The notes below the pieces were generated by a model that made no database searches, was not told the origin of the DNA, and was given only the letters and a program-made list of their open reading frames with translations. From positions 55,782,536-55,846,535 of the forward strand of contig OZ023270.1 in NCBI GenBank assembly GCA_964006375.1: 64,000 bases of DNA, in the 5' to 3' direction. Shown here piece by piece: positions 1 through 11,724 of the stretch; position 1 is the stretch's first letter, and each line of letters begins with the position of its first letter. Source of the DNA: Tillus elongatus (taxonomy: Eukaryota; Arthropoda; Insecta; Coleoptera; Cleridae). The translations under genes were made by a program, and so were the position numbers.

Positions 1-883
<883 letters not shown>

Positions 884-1646
884 TTGCAGACAAATGGGGA
901 TACCCCTAAATTAGTACTAGATCTTTATTTCGAAAGACTGGAATATCACAGATTTATTAAACGCAATCTACTGCGTCCAAAATATGCAAGGGTTGTTGTC
1001 TCCAGATTTTGTTCAGCGAGTGATCTTCTGTCAGTTTATATTGAGTCAATTAATCTTCATATAAAAGTCCTTTTTACGAATAAGGCTTGTTTAACTCGAA
1101 GAGAAGTAACATACCTTCATGGATATTCTGTCGTAAACCCTCATTCAATAACTCCTAGAGATTTTCAGCGAAACGTTGAGATACATGTCTGGGCCGCTGT
1201 TAGTGGACATTATTTGGTTAGATCAATACAAGTACACCAAATCGTTTAAACGGCAAAAATTATCTGAAATTTCTACAGAATGCTCTCCCTGGTTTAATTG
1301 AAGATTTACTCTTGCAGCTGAGACCAGAACTTTGTTTAGTGCATGTTGGAGCTCTGCCTCATTTTAGTACTAGTGCTATAAATGCTGTTAAAATCACAAG
1401 TCTTTAAATAACCGAATAGAAAGAGGTAATAATTGTCCTCAAATCTGGCCACCATGATCACCAAGGACTTTGTCTATCTTCGCCATCACATTGAAGAGAT
1501 CGGTCGAATCACATAAATGCGACTTAGTTAGAAATAGCCCTCAGTTACTGGACCATGTAGACTTTAATTTTCGGCGTAGAATAAATTCATGTTTTAGAGA
1601 AAATGGTGATCACCTTGAACAATTTTTTAAATTTATGTGTTTTTGA
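884..1646 (+). pseudogene. Tc1/mariner-like transposase relic
   Basis: Remnant of a DDE/D transposase of the Tc1/mariner type common in insects. A 121-codon open stretch (884-1249) ends in the usual block before the second catalytic region: an 'NPHSITPRDFQ'-type segment, then 'VWAAVSGHYLV', comparable to the VWCGI..LIGP block of intact relatives. After a frame change the relic continues with an 'NYLKFLQNALPGLIED' stretch and an 'HVGALPHFS' stretch, which stands where the family has 'QDGAPPHF'; the catalytic Asp is therefore lost. The tail ends like the family C-terminus ('NGDHLEQFF'). The first Asp block is also not recognisable. Several stops and shifts make it non-functional. Terminal inverted repeats were not found. 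Confidence 0.7.
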
Positions 1647-2231
1647 ATTACATATCTATTTATCATTTTTACACTTAAATACTCATTTAAGTTAGATGTT
1701 TGCTTATTTGTCATTGAAACTATTAGTAAACGCTTACTATTCATTTTCATTGCGTTTTTTAGTAGAAATAACATATATGAACATTTTTAAGAAAAATGTC
1801 CGTTACTTTTAGAAAACTACCTATTTTTCAAAAGTTTTTATTTTACTTGTAAGTGAAAAAGTTTTAAAATGGGGTGCTGCATTGAAAAACTTATCCTCGA
1901 TAAAAATAGCCTAGCGATGAGCCTGTTCAATTTACGCGAGGTGTAATCCCCGATCAACCTTTTGCAGGCCTTGGATTGATTTCCCCTTACCACAGTTAGC
2001 GCTCATTCTGTGGTCATTCCACCAACCAGAGTTGGTTCTTGTAGACGGTTTGCAAAATAATTATTTTTTTCTTTAGAGTAGCTTTGAGGCCTAAAATTCC
2101 TTAGGGGTGCCACTTGGTATAGAGGTAAATTAGGTTAAATCATCGTATCTTAGGAGCCTCGACACGGGGTTGCTCTGTATTAGTTCTTATACGGGACACC
2201 CGTATATTAAAACTAACCCTGAATTTGAATT
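1647..2231. other. No recognised feature
   Basis: AT-rich to about 1880, then a more GC-balanced stretch (about 1915-2220) with no open frame longer than background and no match to other parts of the window. Confidence 0.4.
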
Positions 2232-3085
2232 ATATGGACTTTATTCCTAAACATCACTGGTCTGGCATAGACATAATCAAATAATCAATGAAAGGCTTCT
2301 GATCCAGACATTAAATTTATTACTAAAACCCTACGCGTTTCGGCTACCTAGTAGCCATCTTCAGGGGCAAATCTGAAATACAATAAAAAGGTCTGTCAGA
2401 AAACATTGTTTTCTGGTAGGCAATTGTGCCGGTTGAAGAACAATGATCTCATGGTAAGCACTACAGACATCATGATAGTCAAAAATCTACTGTCAAACAG
2501 TAAATAAGTTAAAAGTAACAGTAAAAAGCCTAAATTTACAGTAAAAACTACAAGCTACAGTTAAACAAGCTAAAAAAGCTACATTATAGTCAAAAACATG
2601 CAGTCAAAGCAGATTAAAACTATCAGAATAAAACAAAAGCAAATCAAGTTGATTGACAAAATGTAAAAGTCAAATGTGAAATAAAATTTGAAAATTGAAA
2701 ACTTGTGGAGTGAACTGGCAGAGCAAATGTAACAGAAGGCTACACAGTCAAGCAGAAACCCCATGAGAACTCTTAAGGAGTTTGAAAATTTATAAAGTGA
2801 ATCAACAAAAACAAAATGGCATCAGTAGTTACTTTCTAATTCTTGAAAATTAGAGTCAAAACTATACACAGGTTGACAAAGTTGGGATTTTTCATATATT
2901 GTACCAGAGGTCCGACAAGATCTCACCCGAATGTGCCAGAAAATCGATTCACGGTGTAATCCAACCAATATAAAACGGTAATTTCACAAGATAAGCGTAA
3001 AAGTCGGCCATTTGTGAAAACTCAAGAGAGCGGATGGCGCTGACTCGACGGCAAGACGGCGAACTAAAAAACAAACGACAGAATA
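2232..3085 (-). repeat. Left arm of Penelope-like inverted repeat (pLTR-like)
   Basis: Inverted copy of 3625-4455. The inner boundary is near the 'cgaactaaaaaacaaacgaca' stretch at about 3060-3080. The outer boundary lies near 'tatggactttattcc' at 2232. Confidence 0.8.
2328..2368 (-). ncRNA. Hammerhead ribozyme in left Penelope arm
   Basis: Read on the minus strand, all core elements are in order. Stem I strand GCCC is followed by the core CUGAAGA. A perfect stem II (GGCUAC with GUAGCC, 3-nt loop) follows after one extra U. Then come GAA, a 3-bp self-complementary stem III (ACGCGU), the residue A as the nucleotide before cleavage, and the pairing strand GGGU. A very short stem III that works best as a dimer and an extra nucleotide before stem II are known in Penelope-type hammerheads. 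Activity is inferred, not shown. Confidence 0.75.
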
Positions 3086-3191
3086 GCAGATATATCAGAG
3101 ACTAAAAGTGAAGGGAAGGGGAGCCACAGAACAGGTATCTTCATATGCATCATAACTCTAGCCATAGAAAATCCATAGACTTTTGGTAGCA

Positions 3192-3569
3192 CTAGTTCAC
3201 TAGATGATTGTACAGTGAAGGAAAATTCGATATGTCGGTGTTGCACAGGTTCAAAACTTCATCATTGGAGCATTTGACATTTTTGAAAATCTCCGTCTCT
3301 TCTAAGATAAATTGTTCAACTCCAAAGCTTGAGGGGTGTAAAATCTTAGCGTCAGTGTTCTTATTGAAGCAGTGACCACTCTCTCTTAAATGACAACCAA
3401 AAACTGACGTGTCATTACTGACTCTGAGGTGTTCTGACACCCTGGTGCTTAATGATCTGCCTGTTCTTCCGATGTAAATAGCATTGCAATCGGGGGCACC
3501 ACATGTTAAACGATAAACACCTGACTTCTTAAGTTCTGGAATATTTTCCTTGTTATGAATGAGAACATA
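3192..3569 (-). pseudogene. Penelope-like GIY-YIG endonuclease fragment
   Basis: An open stretch of about 126 codons encoding the C-terminal endonuclease domain of a Penelope-like retroelement, which nicks DNA for target-primed integration. The defining motifs are present: 'SGVYRLTC' (GIY position) and 'NAIYIGRTGRSLSTRVSEHL' (YIG motif, with the conserved Arg and the following His). Further on are an 'SGHCFN'-type segment and 'LEETEIFKN', with the usual catalytic-Glu position near 'FILEETEIF'. An in-frame stop at about 3570-3572 separates it from any upstream coding part, and no reverse transcriptase was found between this and the right arm. A start codon inside (3440) is fortuitous; the frame is open upstream of it. 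Confidence 0.8.
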
Positions 3570-3624
3570 TTAGTGACTGTGTTGGTGGATTTGAACGAAA
3601 ACTAGTTTTCGTAAACTAGCTCTA

Positions 3625-4455
3625 TCTGTCTATTCTGTCGTTTGTTTTTTAGTTCGGCGTCTTGCCGTCGAGTCAGCGCCATCCGCTGTCTTGAGTTTTC
3701 ACAAATGGCTGACTTTTACTCTTGTCTTGTGGTTAAATTACGATTTTATATTGATTGGATTACACCGTGAATCGATTTTCTGGCACATTCGGGTGCGATG
3801 TTGTTGGATCTCTGGTACAATAAATGAAAAATCCCAACTTTGTCAACCTGTGTATAGTTTTGACTCTAATTGTCAAGAATTAGAAAGTAAGTACTGATGC
3901 CATTCTGTTTTTCTTGATTCACTGTATAAATTTTCAGACTCCTTAAGAGTTCTCATGGGATTTCTGATTGACTGTGTAGCCTTCTGTTACGTTTGCTCTG
4001 CCAGTTCACTCCACAACTTTTCAATTTTCAAATTTAATTTCACATTTGACTTTTACATTTTGTCAATCAGCTTGATTTGCGTTTGTTTGATTCTGCTAAT
4101 TTTAATCTGCTTTGACTGCATGTTTTTAAATATAATGTAGATTTTTAGCTTGTTTAACTTTAGCCTGTAGTGTTTACTGTAAACTTAGGCTTTTTATTGT
4201 TACTTTTAACTTATTTACTGTCTGACTGTAGATTTTTGACCTTGATTATGTCTGTAGTGCTTACCTTGAGATCATTGTGCTTCAACCGGCAGAATTGCCT
4301 ACCAGAAAACAATGTTTTCTGACAGACCTTTTTATTTTATTTTAGATTTGCCCCTGAGGATGGCTACTAGGTACCCGAAACGCGTAGGGTTTTAATAATA
4401 AATTTACTGTCTGGACCAGAGCCTTTCATTGAGTATTTGAATATGGACTTTAGTT
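3625..4455 (+). repeat. Right arm of Penelope-like inverted repeat (pLTR-like)
   Basis: Inverted copy of the left arm, beginning near 'tctattctgtcgtttg' and ending near 'tatggactttagttcc'. Confidence 0.8.
4350..4390 (+). ncRNA. Hammerhead ribozyme in right Penelope arm
   Basis: Plus-strand counterpart of the left-arm motif. Stem I GCCC, core CUGAGGA, a stem II with one mismatch (GGCUAC against GUACCC), GAA, stem III ACGCGU, A, and GGGU. The mismatch in stem II suggests lower activity than the left copy. Confidence 0.65.
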
Positions 4456-5206
4456 CCAAGGCATTTAAACAATTCTTTTACAATCCCAGTCTCGTCATTA
4501 GCATATTTTGTTTTTACGAAAAAGAGGTCAGCATTTACTCTTACAGCATAACCTCCGCACCCCTCTCATACAATAAAGACTGCAGAGAAACTATTCTAAC
4601 TATGCACAGTGTATGTATGTAAGTTAAGACTTAATTTTAAATTCTTAAAACCACATAGATAGACACAGCGTTTAAAATTTTTCATTGCCTTACATGTACA
4701 ATTTTTAATTTGAAATCCCATTTCAGTCAGCATCTTAAAATATTGACGTTTCCTTAGGGGAATATTGAATTAAATTACTTTGTACAAAAAACAAGAAACA
4801 TTTTGCCCTCAAAGTTCTAATTTAATATTTTGTATTGAATGATCCAGAAAGGGACCACAAAAGAAGGCTTTTATTGCTTTTTAGGGACGATAATGGGAAA
4901 AGACCTCTGTCGGTGGATGATATTGTTACTTTCTGTAAGGAAGATTTAGTGTATAATACTTTCAACAGGTTGCATGTCATACTAAAGGCTGATAAATATG
5001 TAAGCCCATCCGTTGCAGGATGATATTGTATTGTATCTCTATGTCCGTATTTAAAGAGAAATATGAGGATGGTCCTTAAATAAAGAGACTGGTTGAATTG
5101 TTTAAAAATGTGCCGTCGCCTGACCATGGGAACAACGCACTAACAGGCTTAAAGTTTTAGCTTAGCACTCAAGAGTTTTAAGTATTTATTGAATTTACCT
5201 ACCAGT
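4456..5206. other. No assigned feature; one short unassigned open frame
   Basis: Mostly AT-rich. At 4835-5023 (+) a 62-codon frame has a balanced, non-repetitive composition (starts MNDPERDHKRR, contains LFRDDNGKRPLSVDDIV). I do not recognise it. It overlaps an equally long minus frame and may be chance or a relic exon. Confidence 0.35.
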
Positions 5207-5337
5207 TTTAGTGAATTTTCTTGGAAAAAATTCACTAATGGGGAGATCCCGACTTTTGAATTTTGAAAAATTTCTTCAAATGAGCGCTATTTAGGACCCC
5301 TGGAACCCAAATCCGAGGTCGGTTTCAGACTTTATAT

Positions 5338-5418
<81 letters not shown>

Positions 5419-6558
5419 TATATGTTTATATATTTATGTGTCACACCTATAACTAAATAAATAATGGACCGATTTTGATAAAATTAGGTGAGTGCCTTCC
5501 TTTCACGAGTGGCTTGGATAAGTTCGTTAGCCAGGAAAATCCGCCGAGGTTTTCCCGGAAAATTTTGTGTTTTCTTTCGAAAAAAATCTCAAAAAAATTA
5601 TATCTCCGAAATTGACAAAGTAAGGGCAACGAATTTGGTACACGGGTTTATATCATTATAGGTAACCTACCTACCAAAATTTAGCGCTGTAGGTTAAAGG
5701 ACAAAAAAGTTACAGGCATTTAAAGAAACATAAATTTGGGTTTTCCTCAAAACGTCAAAGTCGCGATTTTAAACGTCAAAATTGTTAATATTTAGGCAAT
5801 GAACCTGAAATTAATATGATCTATGAAAGGAAAAAGTCTCAAGAATAATGTTTTACAAAGCCTGAGCTCTTAGTTTCAATCGTCATTGTCCTTCATTCTA
5901 CTAAAATATTCCCAGAAAATTCATTTCAAATACACCATTTCTCTGATGCTTTAGTAGTAGCGTTGGCTATAGAGTTTATCGTTTAATGGTATATCATTTT
6001 TGTCGAATTTTCGTAAAAAATCATTAAAGCGCAATATATCCGTTATTATGCAACTTACAAAAAAAAGTTGTATATATTAATTGTAGGGTATCTTAAGCTA
6101 CATCTTAAAAAATATTTCCACAATTACAGGGTGGCCCATAAGTCGTTGGTGATTCAAATTTTCTTTTTTTTAGTGAATCTTTTTAATCGAACACGCCCTA
6201 TGTTATTGCATTTTTGTATTTTCCATCGAAATATAATACATCTTTGTAAGAAAAGAAATTCGGTGCGTTATGGTTGCGAATTTTCATTAAATGCTTCAAA
6301 TTTTGAATCAATTTGCTATTTATTAACCCATAAGGTTGACCAGAAAGCCAGTTTTTTCGGGAACAATTTAAGTTTACTTTCGGAATTTTTTGTACATTTT
6401 CAAACAATAAAGTTATTTTAATGAAACATGGCACATTGTTTCTAATATATAGATTATACTGGTAACCAAATTTGGTGCCTGCTTTCTTAAAAAAACATAT
6501 TTGCTATTAAAAACATTTTAATGAAAATTCACTACCATAACGCACTTGCTGCGTCCAG
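5207..6558 (+). mobile_element. (TA)n-core non-autonomous element, copy 1 (Helentron/HINE-like)
   Basis: The 5' end is a short hairpin (TTAGTGAATTTT and its complement, 5208-5238). Next come a conserved ~100-bp block ('gagatcccgactttt', 'tcaaatgagcgc', 'aggacccctggaaccc'), a (TA)n tract (5341-5415), and a second conserved block ('ggcttggataagttcgttag', 'gaggttttcc'). The 3' end has GAAAATTCACTACCATA followed by a 5-bp-stem hairpin, ACGCA-CTTGC-TGCGT (6540-6554), then CCAGA. Matching sub-terminal inverted repeats at both ends, a microsatellite core and a hairpin at only one end are the known plan of Helentron-associated elements (DINE-1/HINE). That class assignment is inference. It also contains one mariner-type terminus at about 6128. 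Confidence 0.6.
5341..5415. repeat. (TA)n core of copy 1
   Basis: Alternating TA tract between the two conserved blocks of the element. Confidence 0.95.
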
Positions 6559-6697
6559 AGTTTTATATATTTATATTCATAGTGCTGTCGTATGATGTTG
6601 CCGCTAATCATGGAAATAAGCATCGAAGTAAGGCTTTTTTGTAAAAGTTGCTTAGAATGTAATCGAAATTCACATTTATAAGCTTAAAAAAGTCTAG

Positions 6698-7191
6698 ACC
6701 CAGCAGGTGCGTTATGGTAGTGAATTTTCATTAAAATGTTTTTAATGGCAAATATGTCTTTTTTAAATAAAACGCATGGAATTTGGTATAACCTATATAT
6801 AGTAGAAACAGTGTACCTTATTTCACCAAAATATTGTTATTGTTTGAAAAAGTGCAATTATTTTCTGAAAATAAGCTTAATGTTCCCGAAAAAAACTGTT
6901 TCTATTTTCCTGGGCAACGAACCTCTTCATGCTATTTACATACCTGCTAAAATATAATTATCCACAAAAATTTTGACAAAAATGAAGAAAAAATGTTTGC
7001 ACGAGAACATCAATTTCTTCAACGAAAATTGCCATTTTCTTTACAAAAATTGGTTAAACAATTATTTTAAATAAATGTGAAATCATTATCTTTACAATAA
7101 CATACATTTATTACCAACACTTTACATAAAATTTTCCAAAAATGATTTTTTCAAAAACAAAAATAGTTTTACATAATATTCAGTTATCAGT

Positions 7192-7194
<3 letters not shown>
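6698..7194 (-). mobile_element. (TA)n-core element, 3' half, split by transposon insertions
   Basis: Begins with the complement of the 3' end ('gtgcgttatggtagtgaattttcatt' region at 6707). It runs through diverged interior sequence to a (TA)n tract at 7195. The matching 5' half in the same orientation is seen at about 16580-16690, beyond three Tc1/mariner insertions, so the two halves probably once formed one element. Confidence 0.5.

Positions 7195-7275
<81 letters not shown>
7195..7275. repeat. (TA)n microsatellite
   Basis: TA tract that directly abuts the left terminus of the Tc1/mariner-like element at 7276. Confidence 0.95.
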
Positions 7276-9562
7276 CAGGGTTACAACTAATTAATTGCTC
7301 ACTATTGGCATCTCAGTAACGGTAAGAGATACAGAGTTGGTTAAATTACCAAAAGGTTGCGTAAATTTTAGCTGATCCAATATTTGAAAACAAATTTTGA
7401 ATACGTCGATTCGTTCCCGAAATATCCTGAAAAAACTGAAAAACTCAATTTTCAAAATTTTACAATAAATCCCTTATTATGAAAAATGAGCTCCTAATTT
7501 TTGCTATGTGAGCATAATTTGATATGAGCAATCAACTGAAGGCATCAGAAATGACGTATCTGCTCTAATATTTGCGCAGCGATAGTCAACTTTTTTTTCT
7601 CTTATGGCGGCCATATTGGATTTTCAATTTTACAGATGGCAAAAAAATTCGCCTTTCGAATGGTGTAACACACTTCATATTTTTCTTCATAAACATTGTA
7701 CAAATAAATTTAAAAAATAATTATGGTCGCAAATATCAAGTAGGTATGTGTCATTGTTTTGTAATTTGTTGTTACGATTTATTTGAACTGTCAGTTTGAA
7801 ATCTACTTGATTTATGCATTAAAAACATTTTATTTCAAGACTTGTGTTAAATTTGTTCTAAAATTGTATTTCCAAAATGGTTCGCTTTACTGTGGAAGAG
7901 AGAAGAGATGTATGAAGCATACATCCGAAGTTTTAGAAATTCGACCCGTGCTTCCCAGTTATACCAAGAAAAATACCCAGAGCGTGTGCATCCAAGTCGG
8001 CATATCTTCGCCAGAATAGCAAGAGTGATGGATGAAACTGGTACTTTAATGAGAAAGCGTGTTCCCTACAATGTGGCACCCAGTGCTAATGAAATCAATG
8101 CTCTTGCTCAAGTCAATATAAATTCCAACTTATCCACAACACATATTGCGAGATAATGTGGAAGAAGCCAGCAGCTAGTGTCAAAGATTCTGAAAAAAAC
8201 ACAAATACCATCCTTATAAATACACCATAGTGCAAGCACTTTATGAGGCAGATCACGACCGGCAGTTGCAGTTTTGCCAATGATTTGCTAGGAAATTGGA
8301 AATATACAATGCTTTCACAGCTAACATATTGTGGTCAGATGAGAGTACATTTACAAATAACGGTTTGTTTAATAGAGAGAATCTCCGTTACTGAAGTACA
8401 GGGAATCGTCATCTTTTGTATGAGTCGCGACATCAAAATAGGGTGAGTGTAAACGTTTGGTGTGGCCTTTTAGACGATATAGTTATAGGACTATTTTTCA
8501 TACGAAATAGGTTGAATGGCGACGGATACCTTCATCTTTGAACTAATAACCTTATGGAAGTTTTTTATAACCCCCCTTTGCAACAAAGAGCCAACGTATG
8601 GCAAGACGGTGCACCTGCACACAATTGCCGAGCCGTAAAAGCTTATCTAGACCAGACGTTTGGAGATAGTTGGATAGACAATAATGGACCCGCTCGCATG
8701 CCGTCAATATCCCCAGATCTAACCCCAATGGACTATTTCTTCTGGGGATATGTCAAAAATTTAGTTTACCTTGAGCATTTTGACAACGAAAAAGAGTTAA
8801 AGAATGTTATAATAGATAAAATTTGCTCCACATCTCCTGCTATGATAAGATCAGCAACACAAGGTATGCACGAGAGGATTCGTCAATGCATAAATAACAA
8901 TGGAAGACATTTTGCACATCTTCATTAACATTACACACATATATTATTTAGTAGGAAGTATTTGTTATGTATTGTTAGTTTGTTTATTCACTAGTTGTAA
9001 GTTTCATTAGTATCTATGGTTAATATGATTTTATTCTGTTATTTAAAATCTTCTGTGCTGACATTTTGACAAATAACGAATGTTGATAATAAAATGACAC
9101 ATACCTACTTGATATTTGCGACCATAATTAGCTTTATTTATTTGTACAATGTTTATGAAGAAAAATATGAAGTGTGTTATGCCATTCGAAAGGTGAATTT
9201 TTTGCCATCTGAAAAATTGATAATCCAATATGGCGGCCATAAGAGAAAAAAAAGTTGACTATCGCTGCGCAAAAATTAGAGCAGATACGTCAGTTCTGAT
9301 GACAGTTGATTGCTCATATTAAATTATGCTCACATAGCAACAATTAGGAGCCTTTTTTGATAATAAGGGATTTATTGTAAAATTTTGAAAATTGAGTTTT
9401 TCAGTTTTTTTCAGGATATTTCAGGAACGAATCAACATATTCAAAATTTGTTTTCAGGTATTGGATCAGCTAAAATTTACGCAACTTTTTGGTAATTTAG
9501 CCAACTCTGTATCTCATACCGTTACTGAGATGCCAATAATGAGCAATTAATTAGTTGTAACC

Positions 9563-9565
<3 letters not shown>
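7276..9565 (+). mobile_element. Tc1/mariner-like element A with ~475-bp terminal inverted repeats
   Basis: Starts CAGGGTTACAACTAATTAAT and ends with its complement, flanked on both sides by TA (the Tc1/mariner target duplication) inside a (TA)n tract. The terminal inverted repeats are unusually long: 7276 to about 7750 and about 9092 to 9565, alike apart from scattered differences and an extra 'gg'-type indel. Between them lies a broken transposase gene. Total length about 2.29 kb. A second, inverted and truncated copy lies immediately to the right. Confidence 0.9.
7877..8928 (+). pseudogene. Tc1/mariner-like transposase of element A (broken)
   Basis: Cut-and-paste transposase of the DDE/D superfamily. 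It starts at the ATG at 7877 (MVRFTVEERRD), shifts frame before MYEAYIRSF at 7908, and continues as a helix-turn-helix N-terminus ('FRNSTRASQLYQEKYPERVH') with a DUF4817-like look. A stop ends that frame at 8156. The middle part lies in other frames and shows the first catalytic Asp block 'ILWSDESTFTNNG' (about 8320-8360). The last part (8554-8928) is open, with 'VWQDGAPAHN' (second Asp) and 'SPDLTPMDYFFWGYVKN' (third acidic residue, Asp). By my count 41 residues separate the second and third acidic positions, unlike DD34D mariner. At least two shifts and one stop make it non-functional. Identical in every frame to the copy at 10285-11336. Confidence 0.9.

Positions 9566-9647
<82 letters not shown>
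9566..9647. repeat. (TA)n spacer at palindrome centre
   Basis: 82-bp TA tract between the termini of elements A and B. It is the axis of the large palindrome and is itself self-complementary. Confidence 0.95.
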
Positions 9648-9650
<3 letters not shown>

Positions 9651-11614
9651 GGTTACAACTAATTAATTGCTCATTATTGGCATCTCAGTAACGGTATGAG
9701 ATACAGAGTTGGCTAAATTACCAAAAAGTTGCGTAAATTTTAGCTGATCCAATACCTGAAAACAAATTTTGAATATGTTGATTCGTTCCTGAAATATCCT
9801 GAAAAAAACTGAAAAACTCAATTTTCAAAATTTTACAATAAATCCCTTATTATCAAAAAAGGCTCCTAATTGTTGCTATGTGAGCATAATTTAATATGAG
9901 CAATCAACTGTCATCAGAACTGACGTATCTGCTCTAATTTTTGCGCAGCGATAGTCAACTTTTTTTTCTCTTATGGCCGCCATATTGGATTATCAATTTT
10001 TCAGATGGCAAAAAATTCACCTTTCGAATGGCATAACACACTTCATATTTTTCTTCATAAACATTGTACAAATAAATAAAGCTAATTATGGTCGCAAATA
10101 TCAAGTAGGTATGTGTCATTTTATTATCAACATTCGTTATTTGTCAAAATGTCAGCACAGAAGATTTTAAATAACAGAATAAAATCATATTAACCATAGA
10201 TACTAATGAAACTTACAACTAGTGAATAAACAAACTAACAATACATAACAAATACTTCCTACTAAATAATATATGTGTGTAATGTTAATGAAGATGTGCA
10301 AAATGTCTTCCATTGTTATTTATGCATTGACGAATCCTCTCGTGCATACCTTGTGTTGCTGATCTTATCATAGCAGGAGATGTGGAGCAAATTTTATCTA
10401 TTATAACATTCTTTAACTCTTTTTCGTTGTCAAAATGCTCAAGGTAAACTAAATTTTTGACATATCCCCAGAAGAAATAGTCCATTGGGGTTAGATCTGG
10501 GGATATTGACGGCATGCGAGCGGGTCCATTATTGTCTATCCAACTATCTCCAAACGTCTGGTCTAGATAAGCTTTTACGGCTCGGCAATTGTGTGCAGGT
10601 GCACCGTCTTGCCATACGTTGGCTCTTTGTTGCAAAGGGGGGTTATAAAAAACTTCCATAAGGTTATTAGTTCAAAGATGAAGGTATCCGTCGCCATTCA
10701 ACCTATTTCGTATGAAAAATAGTCCTATAACTATATCGTCTAAAAGGCCACACCAAACGTTTACACTCACCCTATTTTGATGTCGCGACTCATACAAAAG
10801 ATGACGATTCCCTGTACTTCAGTAACGGAGATTCTCTCTATTAAACAAACCGTTATTTGTAAATGTACTCTCATCTGACCACAATATGTTAGCTGTGAAA
10901 GCATTGTATATTTCCAATTTCCTAGCAAATCATTGGCAAAACTGCAACTGCCGGTCGTGATCTGCCTCATAAAGTGCTTGCACTATGGTGTATTTATAAG
11001 GATGGTATTTGTGTTTTTTTCAGAATCTTTGACACTAGCTGCTGGCTTCTTCCACATTATCTCGCAATATGTGTTGTGGATAAGTTGGAATTTATATTGA
11101 CTTGAGCAAGAGCATTGATTTCATTAGCACTGGGTGCCACATTGTAGGGAACACGCTTTCTCATTAAAGTACCAGTTTCATCCATCACTCTTGCTATTCT
11201 GGCGAAGATATGCCGACTTGGATGCACACGCTCTGGGTATTTTTCTTGGTATAACTGGGAAGCACGGGTCGAATTTCTAAAACTTCGGATGTATGCTTCA
11301 TACATCTCTTCTCTCTTCCACAGTAAAGCGAACCATTTTGGAAATACAATTTTAGAACAAATTTAACACAAGTCTTGAAATAAAATGTTTTTAATGCATA
11401 AATCAAGTAGATTTCAAACTGACAGTTCAAATAAATCGTAACAACAAATTACAAAACAATGACACATACCTACTTGATATTTGCGACCATAATTATTTTT
11501 TAAATTTATTTGTACAATGTTTATGAAGAAAAATATGAAGTGTGTTACACCATTCGAAAGGCGAATTTTTTTGCCATCTGTAAAATTGAAAATCCAATAT
11601 GGCCGCCATAAGAG
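9648..11614 (-). mobile_element. Tc1/mariner-like element B, inverted truncated copy of A
   Basis: Begins with the terminus CAGGGTTACAAC at 9648, next to TA. It mirrors element A base for base until 11614, where the match stops inside the long terminal repeat ('ccataagag') and a (TA)n tract begins. The outer ~323 bp, equivalent to 7276-7598, is missing, so this copy lacks one complete terminus. Confidence 0.9.
10285..11336 (-). pseudogene. Tc1/mariner-like transposase of element B (broken)
   Basis: Mirror copy of the transposase relic at 7877-8928, carrying the same frameshifts and stop. The segment 10285-10659 contains 'VWQDGAPAHN' and 'LTPMDYFFWG'. The segment 11057-11305 encodes the helix-turn-helix region from MYEAYIRSF on, and the original start would be the ATG at 11336. 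Because the same inactivating changes are present in both arms, the duplication (or artefact) arose after the gene had already decayed. Confidence 0.9.

Positions 11615-11724
<110 letters not shown>

Larger units (their letters stand above)
2232..4455 (-). mobile_element. Penelope-like retroelement relic with inverted terminal arms
   Basis: Two arms of about 0.8 kb (2232-3085 and 3625-4455) are inverted copies of each other. They flank a minus-strand fragment encoding a GIY-YIG-type endonuclease, the C-terminal domain of Penelope-like elements. Each arm carries a hammerhead-ribozyme motif close to its outer end. Endonuclease-bearing Penelope elements with terminal repeats (pLTRs) containing hammerhead ribozymes are an established structure. 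The reverse transcriptase is missing, so only the 3' end of the coding region remains. Paired spurious reading frames at mirror positions (2579-2764 and 3955-4140) confirm the register of the inverted repeat. Arms differ by scattered substitutions and small indels, so the insertion is not recent. Confidence 0.8.
7599..11614. repeat. ~4-kb near-perfect palindrome
   Basis: Position x on one strand matches position 19213-x on the other without a visible indel from 7599/11614 to the centre. Six pairs of reading frames mirror each other exactly in coordinates and in predicted residues, and the non-coding stretch 8929-9042 is the exact complement of 10171-10284. Arms are about 1.97 kb with an 82-bp (TA)n spacer. 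It could be a recent inverted duplication or an assembly/library fold-back. Confidence 0.9.

Noticed and set aside
2579..2764. Paired hydrophobic 61-codon frames at 2579-2764 (-) and 3955-4140 (+)
   Set aside because: They are the same piece of the Penelope inverted arms, poor in conserved features and AT-driven; treated as part of the repeat.
9043..9240. 65-codon frames starting MAAILDYQFFRW at 9043-9240 (-) and 9973-10170 (+)
   Set aside because: They lie in the long terminal inverted repeats of elements A and B, not in the transposase gene; they recur only because the repeat does.
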